Below the pieces are notes generated by a model that was not told the DNA's origin, searched no databases, and saw nothing but the letters and a program-made list of their open reading frames with translations. Made by a program: the position numbers and the translations under genes. Shown piece after piece: positions 42,001 through 56,003 of a stretch of DNA of 64,000 bases. The DNA lies in the NCBI GenBank assembly GCA_024362935.1, contig JANCRA010000009.1, forward strand, positions 30,599,166-30,663,165. Reading direction: 5' to 3'. The first letter of the stretch is position 1; every line of letters begins with the position of its first letter. The DNA comes from Setophaga petechia (Eukaryota; Chordata; Aves; Passeriformes; Parulidae).

Positions 42001-45000
42001 CAAGAAGGTCTGCAGAGTGTTTTGCAAGAAGTAAAAGAAAGTTGTCCAAAACCCCTAAAATTTGAATTGTACTGGGAAAGGAAAATGCAGGAGAGTGGAA
42101 ATGTAGTGTTTTCTATCAGTGTGCAACCTGGACACACGATCCCAGTGTTGTGCAGCAATTAGCTTTTCAGTGCACTGTAGTAAGTGCCTCTTGTTACCTA
42201 CATCTAAGCAAAGTGCTTTTTTCCCCACGTCTCGCAAGGAGAAACTGTGCCAGTTAAGAAAAAATCTCCCATCGAGTTTTAGAGTTTGCACGCAGGTCCG
42301 CAGGGTGTTTTGCAACAAGAAAAAGAAAGTTGTCCAAAACGCCTTTGATTCCAATAATTATGGCAATGGAATAGGCAGGAGAGTGGAAAGGTACTGTTTT
42401 CTTTCAGTTTGCAAGCTGCTTACAAAATGCCAGTGTTGTGTAGCCTTTAGCTTTGCAGTGCACTGTAGCAAGTGCCTCTAGTCACCTACATCTAAGCATA
42501 TTCGTTTTTCACAATGTCTCGCAAGAAGAAACTCTGCCTTCTCAGAAAACATCTCCCATGGTGTTTTAGAATTTAGAAGAAGGTCTGCAGAGTATTTTGC
42601 AAGTAGTAAAAGAAAGTTGTCCAAAACCCCTTCGATTCGAATTTCAATGGGAAAGGAAAATGCAGGAGAGTGGAAAGGTACTGTTATCTCTCAGTTTGCA
42701 AACTGTGCCACAATGCAAGTGTTGTGCAGCCATTACCTTTTCAGTGCACTGTAGCATGTGCCTGTAGTCACCTACATTTAAGGAAATAGCTTTTTCACTG
42801 TATCTCCTAAGGAGAAACTTTGTCTGTTGAGAAAACAGCTCCCATGGTTTTTAAAAGGGTACAAGAAGGTCTGCAGAGTGTTTTGCAAGAAGTAAAAGAA
42901 AGTTGTCCAAAACCCCTAAAATTCGAATTGTACTGGGAAAGGAAAATGCAGGAGAGTGGAAAGGTACTGTTTTCTCTCAGTTTGCAAGCTGTTTACAAAA
43001 TGCCAGTGTTGTGCAGCCTTTAGCTTTGCAGCGTCCTGTAGGAAGCGCCTCTAGCCACCTACATCTAAGCAAATTCCTTTTTAACAATGTCTCGCAAGGA
43101 GAAACTCTGCCTGCTGAGAAAACATCTCCCATGGTGTTTTAGAAGGTACAAGAAGGTCTGCAGAGTGTTTTGCAAGAAGTAGAAGAAAGTTGTCTGAAAC
43201 CCCTTCAATTCGAATTTCACTGGGAAAGGAAAATGCAGGAGAGTGCAGGGGTACTGTTTTCTCTCAGTTTGCAAACTGTGCCACAATGCAAGTGTTGTGG
43301 AGCCTTTAGCTTTGCAGTGCACTGTAGCAAGTGCCTCTAGTCACCTACATCTAAGCAAATAGCTTTTTCACGGTATCACCTATGGAGAAACTCTGCCTGC
43401 TGAGAAAACATCTCCCATGGTTTTTAAAAGGGTACAAGAAGGTCTGCAGAGTGTTTTGCAAGAAGTAAAAGAAAGTTGACCAAAACCCCTAAAATTCGAA
43501 TTGTACTGGGAAAGGAAAATGCAACAGAGTGGAAAGGTACTGTTTTCTCTCAGTTTGCAAGCTGCTTACAAAATGCCAGTGTTGTGCAGCCTTTAGCTTT
43601 GCAGCGTCCTGTAGCAGATGCCTCTAGTCACCTACATCTAAGCATATTCCTTTTTCAAAATGTCTCGCAAGGAGAAACTCTGCCTGCTGAGAAAACGTCT
43701 CCCATGGTGTTTTAGAAGGTAAAAGAAGGTCTGCAGAGTGTTTTGCAAGAAGTAAAAGAAAGTTGTTCAAAACCCCTTCGATTCGAATTTCACTGGGAAA
43801 GGAAAATGCAGGAGAGTGCAGGGGTACTGTTTTCTCTCAGTTTGCAAACTGTGCCACAATGCATGTGTTGTGCAGCCTTTACCTTTGCAGTGCCCTGTAG
43901 CAAGTGCCTCTAGTCACCTACATCTAAGCAAATTGCTTTTTCACTGTATCACCTATGGAGAAACTCTGCCTGCTGAGAAAACATCTCCCATGGTTTTTAA
44001 AAGGGTACAAGAAGGTCTGCAGAGTGTTTTGCAAGAAGTAAAAGAAAGTTGTCCAAAACCCCTTCGATTCGAATTGTACTGGGAAAGGAAAATGCAGCAG
44101 AGTGGAAAGGTACTGTTGTCTCTCACTTTGCCAGCTGTTTACAAAATGCCAGTATTGTGCAGCCTTTAGCTTTGCAGTGTCCTGTAGCAAGTGCCTGTAG
44201 TCACCTACATCTAAGCAAATTCCTTTTCCACAATGTCTCGCAAGGAGAAACTCTGCCTGCTGAGAAAACATCTCCCATGGTGTTTTAGAAGGTACAAGAA
44301 GGTCTGCAGTGTGTTTTGCAAGAAGTAAAAGAAAGTTGTCCAAAACCTCTTCGATTCGAATTTAACTGGGAAAGGAAAATGCAGGAGAGTGGAAATGTAC
44401 TGTTTTCTATCACTTTGCAAGCTGGACACACGATCCCAGTGTTGTGCAGCAATTAGCTTTTCAGTGCACTGTAGTAAGTGCCACTTGTTACCTACATCTA
44501 AGCAAAGTGCTTTTTTCCCCACGTCTTCCAAGGAGAAACTGTGCCAGTCAAGAAAAAATCTCCAATCAAGTTTTAGAGTTTGCACGCAGGTCCGCAGGGT
44601 GTTTTGCAACAAGAAAAAGAAAGTTGTCCAAAACGCCTTCGATTCCAATATTAATGGCAATGGAATAGGCAGGAGAGTGGAAAGGTACTGTTTTCTTTCA
44701 GTTTGCAAGCTGCTTACAAAATGCCAGTGTTGTGTAGCCTTTAGCTTTGCAGTGCACTGTAGCAAGTGCCTCTAGTCACCTACATCTAAGCATATTCGTT
44801 TTTCACAATGTCTCGCAAGGAGAAACTCTGCCTTCTCAGAAAACATCTCCCATGGTGTTTTAGAATTTAGAAGAAGGTCTGCAGAGTATTTTGCAAGAAG
44901 TAAAAGAAAGTTGTCCAAAACCCCTTCGATTCGAATCGTACTGGGAAAGGAAAATGCAGGAGAGTGGAAAGGTACTGTTATCTCTCAGTTTGCAAACTGT

Positions 45001-46049
45001 GCCACAATGCAAGTGTTGTGCAGCCATTACCATTGCAGTGCACTGTAGCAAGTGCCTGTAGTCACCTACATCTAAGGAAAAAGCTTTTTCACTGTATCTC
45101 CGAAGGAGAAACTTTGTCTGTTGAGAAAACAGCTCCTATAGTTTTTAATAGGGGACAAGAAGGTCTGCAGAGTGTTTTGCAAGAAGTAAAAGAAAGTTGT
45201 CCAAAACCCCTAAAATTCGAATTGTACTGGGAAAGGAAAATGCAGCAGAGTGGAAAGGTACTGTTTTCTATCACTGTGCAAGCTGGACACACAATCCCAG
45301 TGTTGTGCAGCAATTAGCTTTTCAGTGCAGTGTAGTAAGTTCCTCTTGTTACCTACATCTAAGCAAAGTGCTTTTTTCCCCACGTCTCGCAAGGAGAAAC
45401 TGTGCCAGTTAAGAAAATTCTCCCATCGAGTTTTAGAGTTTGCACGCAGGTCTGCAGGGTGTTTTGCAACAAGAAAAAGAAAGTTGTCCAAAACGCCTTC
45501 GATTCCAATATTAATGGCAATGGAATAGGCAGGAGAGTAGAAAGGTACTGTTTTCTTTCAGTTGGCAAGCTGCTTACAAAATGCCAGTGTTGTGCAGCCT
45601 TTAGCTTTGCAGTGCACTGTAGCAAGTGCCTCTAGTCACCTACATCTAAGCATATTCGTTTTTCACAATGTCTCGCAAGGAGAAACTCTGCCTTCTCAGA
45701 AAACATCTCCCATGGTGTTTTAGAATTAAGAAGAAGGTCTGCAGAGTATTTTGCAAGAAGTAAAAGAAAGTTGTCCAAAACCCCTTCGATTCGAATCGTA
45801 CTGGGAAAGGAAAATGCAGGAGAGTGGAAAGGTACTGTTATCTCTCAGTTTGCAAACTGTGCCACAATGCAAGTGTTGTGCAGCCATTACCATTGCAGTG
45901 CACTGTAGCAAGTGCCTGTAGTCAGCTACATCTAAGGAAATAGCTTTTTCACTGTATCTCCTAAGGAGAAACTTTGTCTGTTGAGAAAACAGCTCCCATA
46001 GTTTTTAAAATGTACAAGAAGGTCTGCAGAGTGTTTTGCAAGAAGTAAA

Positions 46050-49000
46050 AGAAAGTTGTCCAAAACCCCTAAAATTCGAATTGTACTGGGAAAGGAAAAT
46101 GCAGCAGAGTGGAAAGGTACTGTTTTCTATCACTGTGCAAGCTGGACACACAATCCCAGTGTTGTGCAGCACTTAGCTTTTCAGTGCACTGTAGTAAGTT
46201 CCTCTTGTTACCTACATCTAAGCAAAGTGCTTTTTTCCCCACGTCTCGCAAGGAGAAACTGTGCCAGCTAAGAAAATTCTCCCATCGAGTTTTAGAGTTT
46301 GCACGCAGGTCTGCAGGGTGTTTTGCAACAAGAAAAAGAAAGTTGTCCAAAACGCCTTTGATTCCAATATTAATGGCAATGGAATAGGCAGGAGAGTGGA
46401 AAGGTACTGTTTTCTCTCAGTTTGCAAGCTGCTTACAAAATGCCAGTGTTGTGCAGCCTTTAGCTTTGCAGCGTCCTGTAGCAGATGCCTGTAGTCACCT
46501 ACATCTAAGCATATTCCTTTTTCACAATGTCTCGCAAGGAGAAACTCTGCCTGCTGAGAAAACGTCTCCCATGGTGTTGTAGAAGGTACAAGAAGGTCTG
46601 CAGAGTGTTTTGCAAGAAGTAAAAGAAAGTTGTCCAAAACCCCTTCGATTCGAATTTCACTGGGAAAGGAAAATGCAGGAGAGCTGAAATGTACTGTTTT
46701 CTATCACTGTGCAAGCTGGACACACAATCCAAGTGTTGTGCAGCAATTAGCTTTTCAGTGCAGTGTAGTAAGTGCCTCTTGTTACCTACATCTAAGCAAA
46801 GTGCTTCTTTCCCCACGTCTCGCAAGGAGAAACTGTGCCAGTTAAGAAAAAATCTCCCATCGAGTTTTAGAGTTTGCACGCAGGTCTGCAGGGTGTTTTG
46901 CAACAAGAAAAAGAAAGTTGTCCAAAACGCCTTTGATTCCAATATTAATGGCAAATGAACAGGCAGGAGAGTGGAAAGGTACTGTTTTCTTTCAGTTTGC
47001 AAGCTGCTTACAAAATGCCAGTGTTGTGTAGCCTTTAGCTTTGCAGTGCACTGTAGCAAGTGCCTCTAGTTACCTACATCTAAGCATATTCGTTTGTCAC
47101 AATGTCTCGCAAGGAGAAACTTTGCCTTCTCAGAAAACATCTCCCATGGTGTTTTAGAATTTAGAAGAAGGTCTGCAGAGTATTTTGCAAGAAGGAAATA
47201 AAGTTGTCCAAAACCCCTTCGATTCGAATTGTACTGGGAAAGGAAAATGCAGCAGAGTGGAAAGGTACTGTTATCTCTCACTTTGCCAGCTGTTTACAAA
47301 ATTCCAGTGTTGTGCAGCCTTTAGCTTTGCAGCGTCCTGTAGCAGATGCCTGTAGTCACCTACATCTAAGCATATTCCTTTTTCACAATGTCTCGCAAGG
47401 AGAAACTCTGCCTGCTGAGAAAACATCTCCCATGGTGTTTTAGAAGGTACAAGAAGGTCTGCAGAGTGTTTTGCAAGAAGTAAAAGAAAGTTGTCCAAAA
47501 CCCCTAAAATTCGAATTGTACTGGGAAAGGAAAATGCAGCAGAGTGGAAAGGTACTGTTTTCTATCACTGTGCAAGCTGGACACACAATCCCAGTGTTGT
47601 GCAGCAATTAGCTTTTCAGTGCAGTGTAGTAAGTTCCTCTTGTTACCTACATCTAAGCAAAGTGCTTTTTTCCCCACGTCTCGCAAGGAGAAACTGTGCC
47701 AGTTAAGAAAATTCTCCCATCGAGTTTTAGAGTTTGCACGCAGGTCTGCAGGGTGTTTTGCAACAAGAAAAAGAAAGTTGTCCAAAACGCCTTCGATTTC
47801 AATATTAATGGCAATGGAATAGGCAGGAGAGTGGAAAGGTACTGTTTTCTTTCAGTTGGCAAGCTGCTTACAAAATGCCAGTGTTGTGCAGCCTTTAGCT
47901 TTGCAGTGGACTGTAGCAAGTGCCTCTAGTCACCTACATCTAAGCATATTCGTTTTTCACAATGTCTCGCAAGGAGAAACTCTGCCTTCTCAGAAAACAT
48001 CTCCCATGGTGTTTTAGAATTAAGAAGAAGGTCTGCAGAGTATTTTGCAAGAAGTAAAAGAAAGTTGTCCAAAACCCCTAAAATTCGAATTGTACTGGGA
48101 AAGGAAAATGCAGCAGAGTGGAAAGGTACTGTTTTCTATCACTGTGCAAGCTGGACACACAATCCCAGTGTTGTGCAGCACTTAGCTTTTCAGTGCACTG
48201 TAGTAAGTTCCTCTTGTTACCTACATCTAAGCAAAGTGCTTTTTTCCCCACGTCTCGCAAGGAGAAACTGTGCCAGCTAAGAAAATTCTCCCATCGAGTT
48301 TTAGAGTTTGCACGCAGGTCTGCAGGGTGTTTTGCAACAAGAAAAAGAAAGTTGTCCAAAACGCCTTTGATTCCAATATTAATGGCAATGGAATAGGCAG
48401 GAGAGTGGAAAGGTACTGTTTTCTCTCAGTTTGCAAGCTGCTTACAAAATGCCAGTGTTGTGCAGCCTTTAGCTTTGCAGCGTCCTGTAGCAGATGCCTG
48501 TAGTCACCTACATCTAAGCATATTCCTTTTTCACAATGTCTCGCAAGGAGAAACTCTGCCTGCTGAGAAAACGTCTCCCATGGTGTTGTAGAAGGTACAA
48601 GAAGGTCTGCAGAGTGTTTTGCAAGAAGTAAAAGAAAGTTGTCCAAAACCCCTTCGATTCGAATTTCACTGGGAAAGGAAAATGCAGGAGAGCTGAAATG
48701 TACTGTTTTCTATCACTGTGCAAGCTGGACACACAATCCAAGTGTTGTGCAGCAATTAGCTTTTCAGTGCAGTGTAGTAAGTGCCTCTTGTTACCTACAT
48801 CTAAGCAAAGTGCTTTTTTCCCCACGTCTCGCAAGGAGAAACTGTGCCAGTTAAGAAAAAATCTCCCATCGAGTTTTAGAGTTTGCACGCAGGTCTGCAG
48901 GGTGTTTTGCAACAAGAAAAAGAAAGCTGTCCAAAACGCCTTTGATTCCAATATTAATGGCAAATGAACAGGCAGGAGAGTGGAAAGGTACTGTTTTCTT

Positions 49001-49500
49001 TCAGTTTGCAAGCTGCTTACAAAATGCCAGTGTTGTGTAGCCTTTAGCTTTGCAGTGCACTGTAGCAAGTGCCTCTAGTTACCTACATCTAAGCATATTC
49101 GTTTTCCACAATGTCTCGCAAGGAGAAACTTTGCCTTCTCAGAAAACATCTCCCATGGTGTTTTAGAATTTAGAAGAAGGTCTGCAGAGTATTTTGCAAG
49201 AAGGAAAAGAAAGTTGTCCAAAACCCCTTCGATTCGAATTGTACTGGGAAAGGAAAATGCAGCAGAGTTGAAAGGTACTGTTATCTCTCACTTTGCCAGC
49301 TGTTTACAAAATTCCAGTGTTGTGCAGCCTTTAGCTTTGCAGCGTCCTGTAGCAGATGCCTCTAGTCACCTACATCTAAGCATATTCCTTTTTCACAATG
49401 TCTCGCAAGGAGAAACTCTGCCTGCTGAGAAAACATCTCCCATGGTGTTTTAGAAGGTACAAGAAGGTCTGCAGTGTGTTTTGCAAGAAGTAAAAGAAAG
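46050..49500 (-). repeat. Higher-order duplication, offset about 2009 bp (7 monomers)
   Basis: The segment at about 46050-47490 recurs at about 48060-49500 with only scattered differences. Shared diagnostic variants include the GAGAGCTGAAATGTACTG stretch at 46678 and 48687 and the GTTGTAGAAGG variant at 46575 and 48584. The neighbouring 45190-45730 also recurs at 47485-48025, offset 2294, showing nested events. Confidence 0.85.
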
Positions 49501-51409
49501 TTGTCCAAAACCCCTTCGATTCGAATCGTACTGGGAAAGGAAAATGCAGGAGAGTGGAAAGGTACTGTTATCTCTCAGTTTGCAAACTGTGCCACAATGC
49601 AAGTGTTGTGCAGCCATTACCATTGCAGTGCACTGTAGCAAGTGCCTGTAGTCACCTACATCTAAGGAAATAGCTTATTCACTGTATCTCCTAAGGAGAA
49701 ACTTTGTCTGTTGAGAAAACAGCTCCCATAGTTTTTAAAAGGTACAAGAAGGTCTGCAGAGTGTTTTGCAAGAAGTAAAAGAAAGTTGTCCAAAACCCCT
49801 AAAATTCGAATTGTACTGGGAAAGGAAAATGCAGCAGAGTGGAAAGGTACTGTTTTCTATCACTGTGCAAGCTGGACACACAATCCCAGTGTTGTGCAGC
49901 ACTTAGCTTTTCAGTGCACTGTAGTAAGTTCTTCTTGTTACCTACATCTAAGCAAAGTGCTTTTTTCCCCACGTCTCGCAAGGAGAAACTGTGCCAGTTA
50001 AGAAAATTCTCCCATCGAGTTTTAGAGTTTGCACGCAGGTCTGCAGGGTGTTTTGCAACAAGAAAAAGAAAGTTGTCCAAAACGCCTTCGATTCCAATAT
50101 TAATGGCAATGGAATAGGCAGGAGAGTGGAAAGGTACTGTTTTCTTTCAGTTGGCAAGCTGCTTACAAAATGCCAGTGTTGTGCAGCCTTTAGCTTTGCA
50201 GTGCACTGTAGCAAGTGCCTCTAGTCACCTACATCTAAGCAAATAGCTTGTTCACTGTATCACCTATGGAGAAACTCTGCCTGCTGAGAAAACATCTCCC
50301 ATGGTTTTTAAAAGGGTACAAGAAGGTCTGCAGAGTTTTTTGCAAGAAGTAAAAAAAGTTGTCCAAAACCCCTAAAATTCGAATTGTACTGGGAAAGGAA
50401 AATGCAACAGAGTGGAAAGGTACTGTTTTCTCTCAGTTTGCAAGCTGCTTACAAAATGCCAGTGTTGTGCAGCCTTTAGCTTTGCAGCGTCCTGTAGCAG
50501 ATGCCTGTAGTCACCTACATCTAAGCATATTCCTTTTTCACAATGTCTCGCAAGGAGAAACTCTGCCTGCTGAGAAAACGTCTCCCATGCTGTTTTAGAA
50601 GGTACAAGAAGGTCTGCAGAGTGTTTTGCAAGAAGTAAAAGAAAGTTGTCCAAAACCCCTAAAATTCGAATTTCACTGGGAAAGGAAAATGCAGGAGAGC
50701 TGAAATGTACTGTTTTCTATCACTGTGCAAGCTGGACACACAATCCAAGTGTTGTGCAGCAATTAGCTTTTCAGTGCAGTGTAGTAAGTGCCTCTTGTTA
50801 CCTACATCTAAGCAAAGTGCTTTTTTCCCCACGTCTCGCAAGGAGAAACTGTGCCAGTCAAGAAAAAATCTCCCATCGAGTTCTAGAATTTGCACGCAGG
50901 TCTGCAGGGGGTTTTGCAACAAGAAAAAGAAAGTTGTCCAAAACGGCTTCGATTCCAATACTAATGGCAATGGAATAGGCAGGAGAGTGGAAAGGTACTG
51001 TTTTCTTTCAGTTGGCAAGCTGCTTACATAATGCCAGTGTTGTGCAGCCTTTAGCTTTGCAGTGCACTGTAGCAAGTGCCTCTAGTCACCTACATCTAAG
51101 CATATTCGTTTTTCACAATGTCTCGCAAGGAGAAACTCTGCCTTCTCAGGAAACATCTCCCATGGTGTTTTAGAATGTAGAAGAAGGTCTGCAGAGTGTT
51201 TTGTAAGCAGGAAAAGAAAGTTGTCCAAAACCCCTTCGATTCGAATTGTACTGGGAAAGGAAAATGCAGCAGAGTGGAAAGGTACTGTTATCTCTCACTT
51301 TGCCAGCTGTTTACAAAATGCCAGTGTTGTGCAGCCTTTAGCTTTGCAGCGTCCTGTAGCAGATGCCTCTAGTCACCTACATCTAAGCAAATTCTTTTTC
51401 ACAATGTCT

Positions 51410-54400
51410 CGCAAGGATAAACTCTGCCTGCTGAGAAAACATCTCCCATGGTGTTTTAGAAAGTACAAGACGGTCTGCAGCGTGCTTTGCAAGAAGTAAA
51501 AGAAAGTTGTCCAAAACCTCACGATTCGACTTTCACTGGGAAAGGAAAATGCAGGAGAGTGGAAAGGTACTGTTATCTCTCAGTTTGCAGACTGTGCCAC
51601 AATGCTAGTGTTGTGCAGCCATTACCTTTGCAATGCACTGTAGCAAGTGCCTGTAGTCACCTACATCGAAGGAAATAGCTTTTTCACTGTATCTCCTAAG
51701 GAGAAACTTGATCTGTTGAGAAAACAGCTCCCATGGTTTTTAAAAGGGTACAAGAAGGTCTGCAGAGTGTTTAGCAAGAAGTAAAAGAAAGTTGTCCAAA
51801 ACCCCTTAAATTTCGAATTGTACTGGGAAAGGAAAATGCAGCAGAGTGGAAAGGTACTGTTTTCTCTCAGTTTGCAAGCTGCTTACAAAATGCCAGTGTT
51901 GTTCAGCCTTTAGCTTTGCAGCGTCCTGTAGCAAGTGCCTCTAGTCACCTACATCTAAGCATATTCCTTTTTCACAATGTCTCGCAAGGAGAAACTCTGC
52001 CTGTTGAGAAAACATCTCCCATGGTGTTTTAGAAAGTACAAGAAGGTCTGAAGAGTGTTTTGCAAGAAGTAAAAGAAAGTTGTCCAAAACCCCTTCGATT
52101 CGAATTTCACTGGGAAAGGAAAATACAGGAGGATGGAAATGTACTGTTTTCTATCACTTTGCAAGCTGGACACACAATCCCAGTGTTGTGCAGCAATTAG
52201 CTTTTCAGTGCACTGTAGTAAGTGCCTCTTGTTACCTACATCTAAGCAAAGTGCTTTTTTCCCCACGTCTCGCAAGGAGAAACTGAGCCAGTTAAGAAAA
52301 AATCTCCCATCGAGTTTTAGAGTTTGCACGCAGGTCTGCAGGGTGTTTTGGAACAAGAAAAAGAAAGTTGTCCAAAACGACTTTGATTCCAATATTAATG
52401 GCAATGGAATAGGCAGGAGAGTGGAAAGGTACTGTTTTCTTTCAGTTTGCAAGCTGCTTACAAAATGCCAGTGTTGTGTAGCCTTTAGCTTTGCAGTGCA
52501 CTGTAGCAAGTGCCTCTAGTAACCTACAACTAAGCATATTCGTTTTTCACAATGTCTCGCAAGAAGAAACTCTGCCTTCTGAGAAAACATCTCCCATGGT
52601 GTTTTAGAATGTAGAAGAAGGTCTGCAGAGTATTTTGCAAGAAGTAAAAGAATGTTGGCCAAAACCCCTAAAATTCGAATTGTACTGGGAAAGGAAAATG
52701 CAGCAGAGTGGAAAGGTACTGTTTTCTCTCACTTTGCCAGCTGTTTACAAAATGCCAGTATTGTGCAGCCTTTAGCTTTGCAGTGTCCTGTAGCAAGTGC
52801 CTGTAGTCACCTACATCTAAGCAAATTCCTTTTTCACAATGTCTCGCAAGGAGAAACTCTGCCTGCTGAGAAAACATCTCCCATGGTGTTTTAGAAGGTA
52901 CAAGAAGGTCTGCAGAGTGTTTTGCAAGAAGTAAAAGAAAGTTGTCCAAAACCCCTTCGATTCGAATTTCACTGGGAAAGGAAAATGCAGGAGAGTGGAA
53001 ATGTACTGTTTTCTATCACTGTGCAAGCTGGACACACAATCCCAGTGTTGTGCAGCAATTAGCTTTTCAGTGCACTGTAGTAAGTGCCTCTTGTTACCTA
53101 CATCTAAGCAAAGTGCTTTTTTCCCCACGTCTCGCAAGGAGAAACTGTGCCAGTTAAGAAAAAATCTCCCATCGAGTTTTAGAGTTTGCACGCAGGTCTG
53201 CAGGGTGTTTTGGAACAAGAAAAAGAAAGTTGTCCAAAACGACCTCGATTCCAATATTAATGGCAATGGAATAGGCAGGAGAGCGGAAAGGTACTGTTTT
53301 CTTTCAGTTTGCAAGCTGCTCACAAAATGCCAGTGTTGTGTAGCCTTTAGCTTTGCAGTGCACTGTAGCAAGTGCCTCTAGTTACCTACATCTAAGCATA
53401 TTCGTTTTTCACAATGTCTCGCAAGGAGAAACTCTACCTTCTCAGAAAACATCTCCCATGGTGTTTTAGAATGTAGAAGAAGGTCTGCAGAGTATTTTGC
53501 AAGAAGTAAAAGAAAGTTGTCCAAAACCCCTTCGATTCGATTTGTACTGGGAAAGGAAAATGCAGCAGAGAGGAAAGATACTTTTGTCTCTCAGTTTGCC
53601 AGCTGTTTACAAAATGCCAGTGTTGTGCTGCCTTTAGCTTTGCAGCGTCCTGTAGCAGATGCCTCTAGTCACCTACATCTAAGCATATTCCTTTTTCACA
53701 ATGTCTCGCAAGGATAAACTCTGCCTGCTGAGAAAACATCTCCCATGGTGTTTTAGAAAGTACAAGACGGTCTGCAGCGTGCTTTGCAAGAAGTAAAAGA
53801 AAGTTGTCCAAAACCTCACGATTCGACTTTCACTGGGAAAGGAAAATGCAGGAGAGTGGAAAGGTACTGTTATCTCTCAGTTTGCAGACTGTGCCACAAT
53901 GCTAGTGTTGTGCAGCCATTACCTTTGCAATGCACTGTAGCAAGTGCCTGTAGTCACCTACATCGAAGGAAATAGCTTTTTCACTGTATCTCCTAAGGAG
54001 AAACTTGATCTGTTGAGAAAACAGCTCCCATGGTTTTTAAAAGGGTACAAGAAGGTCTGCAGAGTGTTTAGCAAGAAGTAAAAGAAAGTTGTCCAAAACC
54101 CCTTAAATTTCGAATTGTACTGGGAAAGGAAAATGCAGCAGAGTGGAAAGGTACTGTTTTCTCTCAGTTTGCAAGCTGCTTACAAAATGCCAGTGTTGTT
54201 CAGCCTTTAGCTTTGCAGCGTCCTGTAGCAAGTGCCTCTAGTCACCTACATCTAAGCATATTCCTTTTTCACAATGTCTCGCAAGGAGAAACTCTGCCTG
54301 TTGAGAAAACATCTCCCATGGTGTTTTAGAAAGTACAAGAAGGTCTGAAGAGTGTTTTGCAAGAAGTAAAAGAAAGTTGTCCAAAACCCCTTCGATTCGA

Positions 54401-56003
54401 ATTTCACTGGGAAAGGAAAATACAGGAGGATGGAAATGTACTGTTTTCTATCACTTTGCAAGCTGGACACACAATCCCAGTGTTGTGCAGCAATTAGCTT
54501 TTCAGTGCACTGTAGTAAGTGCCTCTTGTTACCTACATCTAAGCAAAGTGCTTTTTTCCCCACGTCTCGCAAGGAGAAACTGAGCCAGTTAAGAAAAAAT
54601 CTCCCATCGAGTTTTAGAGTTTGCACGCAGGTCTGCAGGGTGTTTTGGAACAAGAAAAAGAAAGTTGTCCAAAACGACTTTGATTCCAATATTAATGGCA
54701 ATGGAATAGGCAGGAGAGTGGAAAGGTACTGTTTTCTTTCAGTTTGCAAGCTGCTTACAAAATGCCAGTGTTGTGTAGCCTTTAGCTTTGCAGTGCACTG
54801 TAGCAAGTGCCTCTAGTAACCTACAACTAAGCATATTCGTTTTTCACAATGTCTCGCAAGAAGAAACTCTGCCTTCTGAGAAAACATCTCCCATGGTGTT
54901 TTAGAATGTAGAAGAAGGTCTGCAGAGTATTTTGCAAGAAGTAAAAGAATGTTGGCCAAAACCCCTAAAATTCGAATTGTACTGGGAAAGGAAAATGCAG
55001 CAGAGTGGAAAGGTACTGTTGTCTCTCACTTTGCCAGCTGTTTACAAAATGCCAGTATTGTGCAGCCTTTAGCTTTGCAGTGTCCTGTAGCAAGTGCCTG
55101 TAGTCACCTACATCTAAGCAAATTCCTTTTTCACAATGTCTCGCAAGGAGAAACTCTGCCTGCTGAGAAAACATCTCCCATGGTGTTTTAGAAGGTACAA
55201 GAAGGTCTGCAGAGTGTTTTGCAAGAAGTAAAAGAAAGTTGTCCAAAACCCCTTCGATTCGAATTTCACTGGGAAAGGAAAATGCAGGAGAGTGGAAATG
55301 TACTGTTTTCTATCACTGTGCAAGCTGGACACACAATCCCAGTGTTGTGCAGCAATTAGCTTTTCAGTGCACTGTAGTAAGTGCCTCTTGTTACCTACAT
55401 CTAAGCAAAGTGCTTTTTTCCCCACGTCTCGCAAGGAGAAACTGTGCCAGTTAAGAAAAAATCTCCCATCGAGTTTTAGAGTTTGCACGCAGGTCTGCAG
55501 GGTGTTTTGGAACAAGAAAAAGAAAGTTGTCCAAAACGACCTCGATTCCAATATTAATGGCAATGGAATAGGCAGGAGAGCGGAAAGGTACTGTTTTCTT
55601 TCAGTTTGCAAGCTGCTCACAAAATGCCAGTGTTGTGTAGCCTTTAGCTTTGCAGTGCACTGTAGCAAGTGCCTCTAGTTACCTACATCTAAGCATATTC
55701 GTTTTTCACAATGTCTCGCAAGGAGAAACTCTACCTTCTCAGAAAACATCTCCCATGGTGTTTTAGAATGTAGAAGAAGGTCTGCAGAGTATTTTGCAAG
55801 AAGTAAAAGAAAGTTGTCCAAAACCCCTTCGATTCGATTTGTACTGGGAAAGGAAAATGCAGCAGAGAGGAAAGATACTTTTATCTCTCAGTTTGCCAGC
55901 TGTTTACAAAATGCCAGTGTTGTGCTGCCTTTAGCTTTGCAGCGTCCTGTAGCAGATGCCTCTAGTCACCTACATCTAAGCATATTCCTTTTTCACAATG
56001 TCT
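51410..56003 (-). repeat. Higher-order tandem duplication, offset about 2297 bp (8 monomers)
   Basis: 51410-53706 and 53707-56003 are near identical. Rare variants such as CGCAAGGATAAACTCTGCC (51410, 53707), GAGAAACTTGATCTGTTGAG (about 51700, 53997) and ATACAGGAGGATGGAAATG occur once per copy. Confidence 0.88.
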